A stretch of 64,000 nt of DNA from Roseimicrobium sp. ORNL1 (GTDB lineage Bacteria > Verrucomicrobiota > Verrucomicrobiia > Verrucomicrobiales > Verrucomicrobiaceae). The stretch lies in assembly GCF_011044495.1 (NCBI RefSeq), contig NZ_CP049143.1, forward strand, positions 6,572,001 through 6,636,000, read 5' to 3'. A program made the position numbers and the translations under genes. Below are positions 9,113 to 17,500 of this stretch, piece after piece. The notes under the pieces are model-generated. The model saw only the letters and a program-made list of their open reading frames with translations, made no database searches and was not told where the DNA came from. The first letter of the stretch is position 1. Every line of letters starts with the position of its first letter.

Positions 9113-9787
9113 ATGGACTGCCATACGCCCCTTATTCTCCCCTCCCTGCTCGCTGCTGATTTCGCCAATGTCGCCTCTGAGGTGAAACGTGCGGAAGCCG
9201 CCGGCGCCAAATGGCTGCACCTCGATGTGATGGACGGGAACTTCGTGGACAACATCTCCTTCGGCCCGGCCATGGTGCAGGCAGTGCGCAAGCACACGGA
9301 GATGTTCCTGGACGTGCATCTCATGATCCACCGCCCGGACCACTATCTGGAACGCTTTGTGAAGGCAGGTGCGAACAACATCAGCATCCATGTGGAAGCC
9401 GAGTACGACACAGATGTGGAAGCCACCCTCAAGCGCATCCGCCACGCCGGTGTGCAGGCCGGACTGGTGCTGAATCCCGCAACTCCTTTCGAGGCAGCCA
9501 AGCCCTACCTTGGCATGATTGACCTGTTGCTCATCATGACCGTGGTGCCCGGCTTCGGCGGCCAGGCCTTCATGGAGGCGGAAGCGATGCCGAAGCTGCT
9601 GGAGGCAAAGAAGTACCGCGACAGCCACAACCTGCGCTACCACCTGGAAGTGGACGGCGGCATCTATGTGAACACCGCTCCCATCGCGAAACGTCATGGG
9701 GCGAATCTGTTTGTCTGCGGCACCTCAGCTTATGGCCCCGCCGACATGAAGGCTGCCATGGAAGGACTGGCCGCCGCCGTCAGCTAG
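9113..9787 (+). CDS. rpe: ribulose-phosphate 3-epimerase
   Basis: This cytoplasmic TIM-barrel enzyme interconverts ribulose 5-phosphate and xylulose 5-phosphate in the pentose phosphate pathway. The protein is 224 residues, the normal family length, from the ATG at 9113. Diagnostic segments are all present: PSLLAADF near the N-terminus, LHLDVMDGNFVDN (metal ligands and catalytic Asp), LDVHLMI (His ligand), LVLNPATP, VVPGFGGQ and the late VDGG (second catalytic Asp). It is followed 28 bp later by the DUF3298-type gene on the same strand. Confidence 0.96.
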   Translation: MDCHTPLILPSLLAADFANVASEVKRAEAAGAKWLHLDVMDGNFVDNISFGPAMVQAVRKHTEMFLDVHLMIHRPDHYLERFVKAGANNISIHVEAEYDTDVEATLKRIRHAGVQAGLVLNPATPFEAAKPYLGMIDLLLIMTVVPGFGGQAFMEAEAMPKLLEAKKYRDSHNLRYHLEVDGGIYVNTAPIAKRHGANLFVCGTSAYGPADMKAAMEGLAAAVS

Positions 9788-9815
9788 CCGCCACCACTCA
9801 CCGCCGCTCACTCCC

Positions 9816-11012
9816 ATGCGACTCGCTCTTCTCCTCTCCCTCCTGCTGACCACTGCCACCACCGGCTTTTCCCAGGAGGGCGAGCCGGAGGACATGTGGC
9901 CCGAGGCCTTCAGCCGCCAGTACAAGGGGACCATCGGTGAGAAACTGGCCATCCAGATGCAGCTCGATTGCGAGCCTGCACGGGGGCTGCATGGAGGCAA
10001 TTATGTTTTTAGCGGGCAGTACTGGTATGAGAGCAAAGGCACACCCATCACCCTCTGGGGAAGCGATGCCGGATGGCACGAGATCAAGCTCGATGAGCAA
10101 ATCTACGCCGGCACCAAGAAGGGCTACGAGCAGACCGGCTCCTTCAGCGGCAAGCTGAATGACGATGGCACCATCAGCGGCACCTGGACGGATGGTGAAG
10201 GCAAGAAGAAGCTGCCCTTCAAGCTGACACCTTTCCCTCCCTCAGGCTCAGCCAAGGTGAAGGTGCACGCCCTGGAGTCCTCCTGGCAGGAGCGGACCGC
10301 AAAGGGTCTGTCCAGCCTGGAGCATACCGCGACCATCGTTGAAGTAAGCGGCGTGAAGGGCGCGGAAAAGATCAATCAAACCCTGCGCCAGTCCGCAGTG
10401 GAGACCTTCAAGGAAGCCGAAGCTGAGGAAGGGCAGGCTCCGGAAGAGTCCACCAAAAAGAAAAAGCCTGAGAAGCCCAAGCCCGCCACCTTGGAAGACA
10501 TCAGCAAAGCCATGCTGGCCGAGCGTGATGACGACATGATCGCCAACCATGAGAAGTGGAGCCTGAACTACATCTCCGGCGTGCGTCTGAATGCGAACGG
10601 CGTTCTGTGCACCGAGCACGTCACCTCCGACTACATGGGCGGCGCGCATCCCAATAGCGCGACGGAGTTTCACACCTTCAATACAAACACAGGTGCGGAA
10701 CTCACTCTGGCGACCCTCTTCAAGCCGGAGTTCCTGAAGGCTCTACCGAAGATTGGTGTAGAGAAGCTGCACAAGGCAGAGGGTCTGGCGCCGAATGAAG
10801 AAATAGGTCCGGACGCCGGACTCAGCCTTGGAGATGTGGAGTATGAGGAGGGCAAGTTCACCTGGTTCCTCTCGCCGGGGGGATTTGTGGTCCACTTCAA
10901 TCCCTATGAAGTCTCCTCGTACGCCCGCGGTAATGTGCAGTACACCGTGCCTTGGGTGGAACTGAAACCCTGGCTCACCGAAAAGAGTCCCCTGCACATC
11001 TTCGTGCCCTGA
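9816..11012 (+). CDS. secreted DUF3298/RsiV-like domain protein
   Basis: The protein is 398 residues and begins with a signal peptide (MRLALLLSLLLTTATTGFSQ). Residues 30-145 form a beta-rich region of regular short repeats (SGKLNDDGTISGTWTDGEGKKK). A second domain from about 145 to the end contains DYMGGAHPNSATEFHTFNTNTG and ends in a region with FVVHFNPYEVSSYARG. These two motifs are typical of DUF3298, the extracytoplasmic domain seen in the anti-sigma factor RsiV and in lysozyme-binding envelope proteins. A lysine/glutamate-rich linker near residues 200-225 interrupts the second domain. There is no membrane anchor, so it is probably periplasmic. The function is unknown; it lies just upstream of, and convergent with, the peptidoglycan synthase gene pbpC. 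Confidence 0.75.
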   Translation: MRLALLLSLLLTTATTGFSQEGEPEDMWPEAFSRQYKGTIGEKLAIQMQLDCEPARGLHGGNYVFSGQYWYESKGTPITLWGSDAGWHEIKLDEQIYAGTKKGYEQTGSFSGKLNDDGTISGTWTDGEGKKKLPFKLTPFPPSGSAKVKVHALESSWQERTAKGLSSLEHTATIVEVSGVKGAEKINQTLRQSAVETFKEAEAEEGQAPEESTKKKKPEKPKPATLEDISKAMLAERDDDMIANHEKWSLNYISGVRLNANGVLCTEHVTSDYMGGAHPNSATEFHTFNTNTGAELTLATLFKPEFLKALPKIGVEKLHKAEGLAPNEEIGPDAGLSLGDVEYEEGKFTWFLSPGGFVVHFNPYEVSSYARGNVQYTVPWVELKPWLTEKSPLHIFVP

Positions 11013-11055
11013 GGCCCTGGGAGCGCTGGCTTCCAGCCGGCGTCATTTGCGAGCC

Positions 11056-13344
11056 TCACTCCACCATTTCCACCTTCACGTCACAGGTGGAGCTGCGGCC
11101 ATGGTCATCCAGCACATGGAGTTTCCATGAGCCTGCGGTGGCCTTCCAGAGCAGTGGCTCGGCGGGCGTGCTGCTGCCGAGGAACTGCGCTCCGGCAAAC
11201 CAGAAGATGGTACGCACACCTGCGGACGTCTCGGCGCGTAGTGGGATGACCTGCTTGCTGGAGTCGTTCACCCGCAGCGAATACGTCAGCCTCGGCTGCG
11301 GTGATACGATGCGCGGGGTGTCCTGCGACTGGGCTGCACGCAGCGCCACCGAGCTGGCTTCCATCGGCGGCGCTTCACGGCGCGGCACGCCGGCCTGGCG
11401 GAAGAGTGCCAGCATGTCCGGTGGCCAGAACTCGTACACTTCGCGACGCAGTTTGCGTTTGCCATCGTCCGCCACCACGCGCAGACCCGTGCCTTCATCG
11501 ATCAACACTTCGCGATGGATTTCGCAAGGCGCGATGGACGACTTTCCGGGAATGAACCATCCCATGCGGCAGTGCTGGCAATGAGGTGTGGGGATTTGTC
11601 CGGACACGGCGCAGAGTTGCACCTCACGCACGCCTTCCGGTGGCACATCGCGATGCCAGGGAAGACGCAAGCGATGGAAGATTTCGAAGAGCAACGGTGC
11701 AGCGCATTTCCGTGCGATGAAGGAGGGATTGGACTTGCCGTTGAAGTTTCCAATCCACACCACGCATACATATTCTCCACGGATGCCTGCCGCCCAGGCA
11801 TCGCGAAACCCATGCGAGGTGCCGGTCTTCCATGAGATGGTCAGGTCACTGAGTCCAGCCTCTTCTTCGCGCGAAGCGAGCATGCGCCGCACCAGGAAGC
11901 AGGCCTCCGGAGTGAGCAGTGGGTTTGCCCCATGAGCCGTCTCTTGAGCAGCGTGTGCATACAGGAGCGGACGAGGAATACCATCCGTGGCTAACATGGC
12001 GTACATGGAGGCAAGCTCTTCCATGCTCACCTCGGCACCACCGAGGGGGAGCGAGAGACCGTAGTGCTCCGCCGGTCGCGGCAGGGAGACGCCCGCTTGC
12101 TTCAGGAAGCCATACAGGCCCGGCTCCGCCAGTTTCCGCGTGAGCGCGACCGCAGGAATGTTGCGGCTGCGGAAGAGCGCATCTTCTGCGGAGATGGGAC
12201 CGGTGAATTCGCGGTCGAAGTTTTCCGGATTGTAATCACCGAACGCTACCTGGCCATCACGCAGCAGGCTGCGTGGATGCAGCAGGCCCTGTTGAAGCGC
12301 CAGTGCGTAGATGAATGGCTTCAGCGCCGAGCCCGGTGAGCGACGCGCCGTGACGCCATCGACCTGCCCTGAGATATCCACATTCAGGAAACTCGCGGAG
12401 CCCACATAAGCCAGCACCTCGCGCGTGGGCGCATGCACGAGCAACGCGCAGGCATTCGTCATGCCTACCTCGCGGCGCACGGTGAGATAGTCACGCATCG
12501 AGCCCTCGATCTGCTTCTGCATGCCGAGATGGATGGTCGTTGCAAGGGGTGGATGCTGCACCGTGTCTGCCACAGTGACATCCGCGAATAAACGGCGCGC
12601 CAGATGCGGCGTCTCGCGAGGTGGCTTCGCTTCTGGCTGCAGCGTGAAGGTGGCATCGAGTCCATCTGCTCGCAGACCATGCGCCTCCTGCCAGCGCTGC
12701 CAGAGACGGAATTGCGCTGCAGCCAGCGCATCGTTGTTGCCCACGATCTTGGGGCGACGACGCGTGGGACTCTGCGGCAGCACACTGAGGCTTACCGCTT
12801 CACGCGGGGTCAGGTCCTTCGCAGACTTTCCGCACCACAGCAGCGATGCCGCGCCAACACCTTCCACATTGCCTCCATAGGGCGCGAGGTTGAGATAAGC
12901 CTCCAGAATCTCCTCCTTGGAATAGTGCCGCTCAAGTTGTAGCGCCCGCAACATCTGGACGAACTTCCCCGCGAAAGATTTTGTGGAGAGACCATAGCGA
13001 AGCCTCGCCAATTGCATCGTCACCGTGGACGCACCCCCACGCCGCGTGCCCGTCACCACACCCCAGCATGCTCGTCCCAGCGATAGCGGATTGATCCCCG
13101 GGTGCGAATGGAAATGCCGATCCTCCAGCAACAACGTCGCCTCGATGAGATCCGGACTGATCTCCGCCAGCGGGGTGTGCAGCCGATACCGTGCATCCCC
13201 CGCCAGCGTGAGATGAATCACCTTGCCGTCACGGTCGAGCAATGCACGCGAGAAGGTGAGTCCGTGGGGGTAGAGTTCGGGTTTGGGAGAGAGGGCATAG
13301 GTGAGGAGGGCGACAGCGGCCAGCAGCGCCAAGCCGATGGCCAT
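11056..13344 (-). CDS. pbpC: penicillin-binding protein 1C (bifunctional glycosyltransferase/transpeptidase)
   Basis: The protein is 762 residues from the ATG at 13344, which opens the single N-terminal membrane anchor and is preceded by AGGTGGG. The frame is open to 13560, but that extension is translated REP repeat and is rejected. The GT51 domain has EDRHFHSHPG (catalytic Glu74) and RGGASTVTMQ. The transpeptidase domain has SALK (Ser339), SRN (393-395) and KTGTS (506-510). The C-terminal 80-90 residues form the BiPBP_C domain seen in PBP1C. Its periplasmic role is to polymerise and possibly cross-link peptidoglycan. The alpha-2-macroglobulin gene lies upstream on the same strand, as in the enterobacterial yfhM-pbpC pair, but a transposase with REP repeats separates them. 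Confidence 0.94.
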   Translation of the reverse strand: MAIGLALLAAVALLTYALSPKPELYPHGLTFSRALLDRDGKVIHLTLAGDARYRLHTPLAEISPDLIEATLLLEDRHFHSHPGINPLSLGRACWGVVTGTRRGGASTVTMQLARLRYGLSTKSFAGKFVQMLRALQLERHYSKEEILEAYLNLAPYGGNVEGVGAASLLWCGKSAKDLTPREAVSLSVLPQSPTRRRPKIVGNNDALAAAQFRLWQRWQEAHGLRADGLDATFTLQPEAKPPRETPHLARRLFADVTVADTVQHPPLATTIHLGMQKQIEGSMRDYLTVRREVGMTNACALLVHAPTREVLAYVGSASFLNVDISGQVDGVTARRSPGSALKPFIYALALQQGLLHPRSLLRDGQVAFGDYNPENFDREFTGPISAEDALFRSRNIPAVALTRKLAEPGLYGFLKQAGVSLPRPAEHYGLSLPLGGAEVSMEELASMYAMLATDGIPRPLLYAHAAQETAHGANPLLTPEACFLVRRMLASREEEAGLSDLTISWKTGTSHGFRDAWAAGIRGEYVCVVWIGNFNGKSNPSFIARKCAAPLLFEIFHRLRLPWHRDVPPEGVREVQLCAVSGQIPTPHCQHCRMGWFIPGKSSIAPCEIHREVLIDEGTGLRVVADDGKRKLRREVYEFWPPDMLALFRQAGVPRREAPPMEASSVALRAAQSQDTPRIVSPQPRLTYSLRVNDSSKQVIPLRAETSAGVRTIFWFAGAQFLGSSTPAEPLLWKATAGSWKLHVLDDHGRSSTCDVKVEMVE

Positions 13345-13426
13345 TCGACGCACCCACCTACGTCGCCAAATATGAAACCTTAAGAACTCCGATACCTTCT
13401 TCAGTGCTGCCAGACCAACCGCATTC

Positions 13427-13530
13427 GCTGTCTGAAAGACAGCAGGAGCCCAGCCCAGGGTTAGGGAGCCTAAGCGACCGACACCCTGGGTAGACGCGCT
13501 AGAGCGTCGCGCTCTGAAAGAGCGCAGGAG
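13427..13530 (+). repeat. REP unit 1 (104 bp), two hairpins
   Basis: The unit starts with the hairpin GCTGTCTGAAAGACAGC and ends with GCGCTCTGAAAGAGCGC followed by AGGAG. A third, weaker hairpin (CCCAGGGTTAG...CACCCTGGG) lies between them. Two other 104-bp copies are at 14012-14115 (inverted) and 14338-14441 (direct). Both terminal hairpins share the CTGAAAG loop and the AGGAG tail, so each unit is a pair of related REP sequences. It ends 4 bp before the stop codon of the RAYT gene and covers the former 5' region of pbpC. Confidence 0.9.
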
Positions 13531-13534
13531 ATGG

Positions 13535-13987
13535 TCAATCCCAGACATAGCGTTCATCAAACTCCACGTCGTGCCTCTTCAGGAAGGCACGGAACTCGTC
13601 CTGGAAGCTCTGCTTCTGATGGTGCTCGCGTTGGTTTCGGATGTACTCAGATACCGCATCTACGTTCGAGGAACTCACGGAGAATGCACCGTAGCCGTGC
13701 TGCCAATAAAAATCACGCAACTGAGTGTATTGTGCGCGAAGCCAGTTCGTAGAACCCTTCTTCAGATCTCTCACCACGTTGCTGATGGTCGTGGTCCGCG
13801 AAAGGAGAAACAACACATGCGCATGGTCAGGCTCTGTGTTGATTTCCACGGATGAACAATCCGCCTCGCGTAAGACACCTCCCATGTAGTCGTGCAACGC
13901 TGGACGGATATCATCCGGCAACACCTTCACGCGATCCTTCGTTGAAAAGATCAGGTGGAGATAAACCTTCGCGAGGGACTGGGCCAT
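13535..13987 (-). CDS. REP-associated tyrosine transposase (RAYT), IS200/Y1 family
   Basis: The protein is 150 residues, the normal size for a single-domain Y1 transposase. It starts MAQSLAKVYLHLIFSTKDR, the first strand of the family. The metal-binding HUH is represented by DHAHVLFLLS. The C-terminal helix carries the likely nucleophile Tyr in AVSEYIRNQREHHQKQSFQDEF. Y1 enzymes cut single-stranded DNA at the foot of hairpins. Here the gene is flanked within 5-25 bp by inverted copies of a 104-bp REP unit, the typical RAYT arrangement in which a domesticated transposase maintains or spreads REP sequences. All conserved positions are kept, so the gene looks intact. It sits between the alpha-2-macroglobulin and pbpC genes, in the same direction. 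Confidence 0.9.
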   Translation of the reverse strand: MAQSLAKVYLHLIFSTKDRVKVLPDDIRPALHDYMGGVLREADCSSVEINTEPDHAHVLFLLSRTTTISNVVRDLKKGSTNWLRAQYTQLRDFYWQHGYGAFSVSSSNVDAVSEYIRNQREHHQKQSFQDEFRAFLKRHDVEFDERYVWD

Positions 13988-14011
13988 GGATGTTCAGGGA
14001 TGTGGCGACGA

Positions 14012-14115
14012 CTCCTGCGCTCTTTCAGAGCGCCATGCTTTTCACCAGCCACCCAGGGTGTCGGTCGCTGAGGCTCCCTAACCCTGGGCTGGGCTCCTGC
14101 TGTCTTTCAGACAGC
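14012..14115 (-). repeat. REP unit 2 (104 bp), inverted relative to unit 1
   Basis: This is the same sequence as 13427-13530 on the opposite strand, with a handful of differences. Its hairpins are at 14017-14032 and 14099-14115. With unit 1 it encloses the RAYT gene symmetrically, which suggests that the pair plus the gene moved or arose together. Confidence 0.9.
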
Positions 14116-14337
14116 GAGCTTCTACCAATAAATCGAGGGACGGACATGTGGCAAATAGTGTAGTGCTTGCGGTAACCGGCAAACATTGAACCTAAGGTTG
14201 GAACATGCATCAGCCAGGCCTCGCACAAGGTCTGGAATAGTGTGTGGCCCACAGCCACGAACTCCGAATTGTCTGACGAGCAGCATTCGGAGCCGGCCAT
14301 TCTACACATGTCGCCGCTCACATCGCCCGCGGTAGCC

Positions 14338-14441
14338 GCTGTCTGAAAGACAGCAGGAGCCCAGCCCAGGGTCAGCGAGCCTAGGCGAGCGCCACCCTGG
14401 GTGGGCGCGCAAATGCATCGCGCTCTGAAAGAGCGCAGGAG
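14338..14441 (+). repeat. REP unit 3 (104 bp), with a possible remnant of a second RAYT 3' end
   Basis: A direct copy of unit 1. Just beyond it (14442-14475, read on the minus strand) the sequence still encodes NNRYREWD before the repeat. This resembles the RAYT C-terminus DERYVWD, which stands in the same place next to unit 1. It may therefore be the 3' scar of a second, deleted RAYT gene. The stretch 14116-14337 between units 2 and 3 has no gene that I can recognise. Confidence 0.8.
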
Positions 14442-14542
14442 AGGGTGAATCCCACTCACGATATCGATTGTTCCACGCATGGGCTGCTAAAGCCAATTCA
14501 CCTTGCCAATCTCATTACGCCTCGGTGTTCCTTGATCTCCAC

Positions 14543-17500
14543 TCACTCCGCCGCCTCCACCACCAGCTTCCCACCAGGCGCACGGCCTTTGAAATTCTGG
14601 TCGTACATCGCTTCCGCATACACGGGTGGGATGACAAAGGTGCCGGCGGCGATGGGTTTGATGCGGTAGGTGAAGACCTGCACATCACCCTTGCGCACAT
14701 TCGTGAAGAACACGTTTCGATCTTCGCGCACCTCCACGAAATCCGCACCGGGCACAGTGTTGCGACCAGGGCGCAGGGTTCCCTGCTCGACTTCGAAACT
14801 ACCGGGAAGCAGATCCAGCAACGCCACATTTGTCTGGTCTTCGGGACTGATGTTCCGGATCACCAGCTTCACGGTGACGCTCTGGCCGACCTTCAGTTTC
14901 TCAATCGCCTTGCCGTCGGCATCCACAATTTCGCGGAAGACTTCGAAGCCATCCGTGATCTTGTCCTTCGAGTCGCCCTTGTCGAAGCCAGCTTCCACCA
15001 CCTGGTAGAAGGCGCCGAGATCTGTATCACCCTTGTCCAGGTTGAAACGGATGGTGCCTGCTCCCGCACCAAACGGTGCGCTCAACAGACCCGCGCTCGG
15101 CGGCACCAGGAGCTTCGGCTCCACGCCGGCAGCGCGGGCCACCTCGCTGATGCTCAGCTTCACATCGGACTTCTTCGCCAGCGCCGTGTAAGCCTTGAGC
15201 GCCATGATGCTGGTGGCGCTGCTGATCGTATTGAAACGATGCTTCGTCAGGGGCTCGGTGATCACGGCCAGATCCTTGTAGCCGAAGTCACCCGCGATGT
15301 TCGGGAAGTGACGGCATACAAGCGCGAACGCCTGCGCGTTGCGCACCTGCGGGTCACTCCACCAGCCACCGAGCCAGCGCTCAAAGAAGGGCTTCGGATC
15401 GGCCTTGCGACGGTATTGCTCCATGAGCGCGCGGCCTTCCCTGTCCTGCTTCAGCAGCATGTAGGTGCTGGCGAGATAGGCGGCGCCCATGGTGCCCTCC
15501 CACTTATCCTTGTACTCCTTCTCCAGCGTGTCGCGGAGATTGAGCACCTGGTTGGTGGTCACTTCGCCATTGCGCGTGAGCAGGTAGATCGCCGCAGCCT
15601 GGAAGGCGGCCTCTTCAAGATTTGCCGTCTTCGCACGAGCCATCTGCTTCATGCGATTGCGGGCACCATCGAGGATGTCGCTCGGCACGGCGTAGCCGGC
15701 ATCGCGCGCTTCCGTGAGGAATTCCGTCACGTACACACTGAGGAAGTCCGGCTTGGCATCGCAGAATCCATCCCAGTAGCCGAAGCCACCGTTGCCATGC
15801 TGACGCGTACGCAACAGCATGAAGGCAGCATCGAGTTGCTCGTTCGCCTCGGCCTTGTCGAAGCCGAAGTCCACTTCATCTACCAGCAGCAGGCGTGACA
15901 TGGCGCGACTCGTGATCTGCTCCGAGCATCCGTAGGGATACTCGCGCAAATACGACTCCAATCCACGCGCCAATCCCAGCGGCGCTGTACTGACCGTGGC
16001 GTTCGTCTTGCGGAACTCGGGGAACATGTCGCGCTTCACTGCGATGTCCTGCTTCCCAAGCCGGAAATAACCACTCTGCACATGCGTCATGTACGGTGTC
16101 GCCGGGCGCACGCTCAAGGTCGTCGAGCGCTTCGCCTCTTCCCCACCTGCGTTGGCGTGGAAGGTAAGCTCGGCACCACCAAGCTCCTCCTTCACGCGCA
16201 CGCGGAAGCGTGCCGTGGCTTCCTTGCCGGGTCCTACTTCCAAATTGGTCTCCAGCGGCGGCAACACTTCAAGGTGCTCCGTGCCCTCTACTTTCAACGC
16301 CACCGTTCCCGGCGCAGTTGGCCCTTCCAGATTGTTCGCCACAGTCAGGCTTGCCGTGAACTCATCCCCGGGCGCCGCGAAGAAAGGCGCATTGGGTGTG
16401 AGCACAAAGGGTCCCTTCACCGTGGCCTGCGTCTGTGCGGTGCCCACGATGTCCTCGGACACGGCCACCGCCATGATCTTCAGGCTGCCTGCGAAGTAAT
16501 CCGGCACATCATAGGTCACCTCCTGGCGATCCGGGCCACAATCGACCAGACCACTCCAGAAGACCACCGGCGCTTCCTTGCGACGCTTGAAGGGATTGAG
16601 GTGCATCTTCAGCGCCACGTCTTCACTGCCGCCGAAGGCCTTCTGCTTCATGAGCTGGCTGAACTCGGGCAGGATGAGGTCAAGGATCTGCTCGCTCTCC
16701 ACTTCCAGGGCGCGCTTGCGCATGAAATGCTTCAGCGGATCCGGCAGCTTGTAGTTCGTCACCTGATGGATGCCTTCGTCCACGGCATACACCACAATGC
16801 GTCCCGGCTTCGTTGTCTTGAAGCCGATGGTCATGGTGGTACCCGGCTTCACACGCTGCGGCGCATCCAGTTCCACCTGCATGCGACGCTTGTCTTCATC
16901 CGCAGCGAAAGGTTGCACCGCATAGCTCAGCGGACTGGTGAAGACCTCTGGTGAATCCAGCCCACGCACGAAGGAGACATTCACATAACCAGTGCCTTCC
17001 AGACCTTCCGGCACCATGATGCTATGCGTGGCGCTGGGCGTACCCTGCTTGATCCACTGCCAGCCGAGCACACGATCGCGCTCGATGGTGGCCAGCCCTG
17101 CACCCGTGAAGGGCGCGCGCAGGCTGAACTCCAGCGGCTGACCGCTCCGCAGGCTGGTGCTCGCGAGCTTCATCTCCAGCTCAGCATCACGCTCCAGGCT
17201 GCGCTCCGCATCACCCTTGCCCACCACGGTGAAGGCGGTGGCGCATACCACGTTTCCTTCCCCATCGCGCAGCTCAAAGCGATACTCGCCCGCCTTGCTC
17301 GTGGGCAGGGTGAAGCTTGCGCCATCCGCGGCCAGCGGCAATGCGCCTTCGCTGATGGGCTGCTCCCGCTTCGTGGACACATAAGCATAGTTGCCGTTCT
17401 CCTGCTTGGTGAGCACCGACACATGCCGGATATGCAGGATGTGCTGGGTCAGTCCGGGCACGGCCAACAGGTTCTGCTCCGGACCCACCGCGATCAACTT

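Noticed and set aside
13345-13560. N-terminal extension of pbpC by 72 residues
   Set aside because: The extra codons translate the REP hairpins, and an equal text is encoded by REP unit 3. The membrane anchor and a ribosome site fit the ATG at 13344.
14468-15898. Plus-strand open frame of 476 codons opposite the alpha-2-macroglobulin gene
   Set aside because: It is antisense to a 5.9-kb gene with clear domains and has the composition expected from the mirror frame of GC-rich codons. The same holds for the frames at 17024-18805 and 18911-20206.
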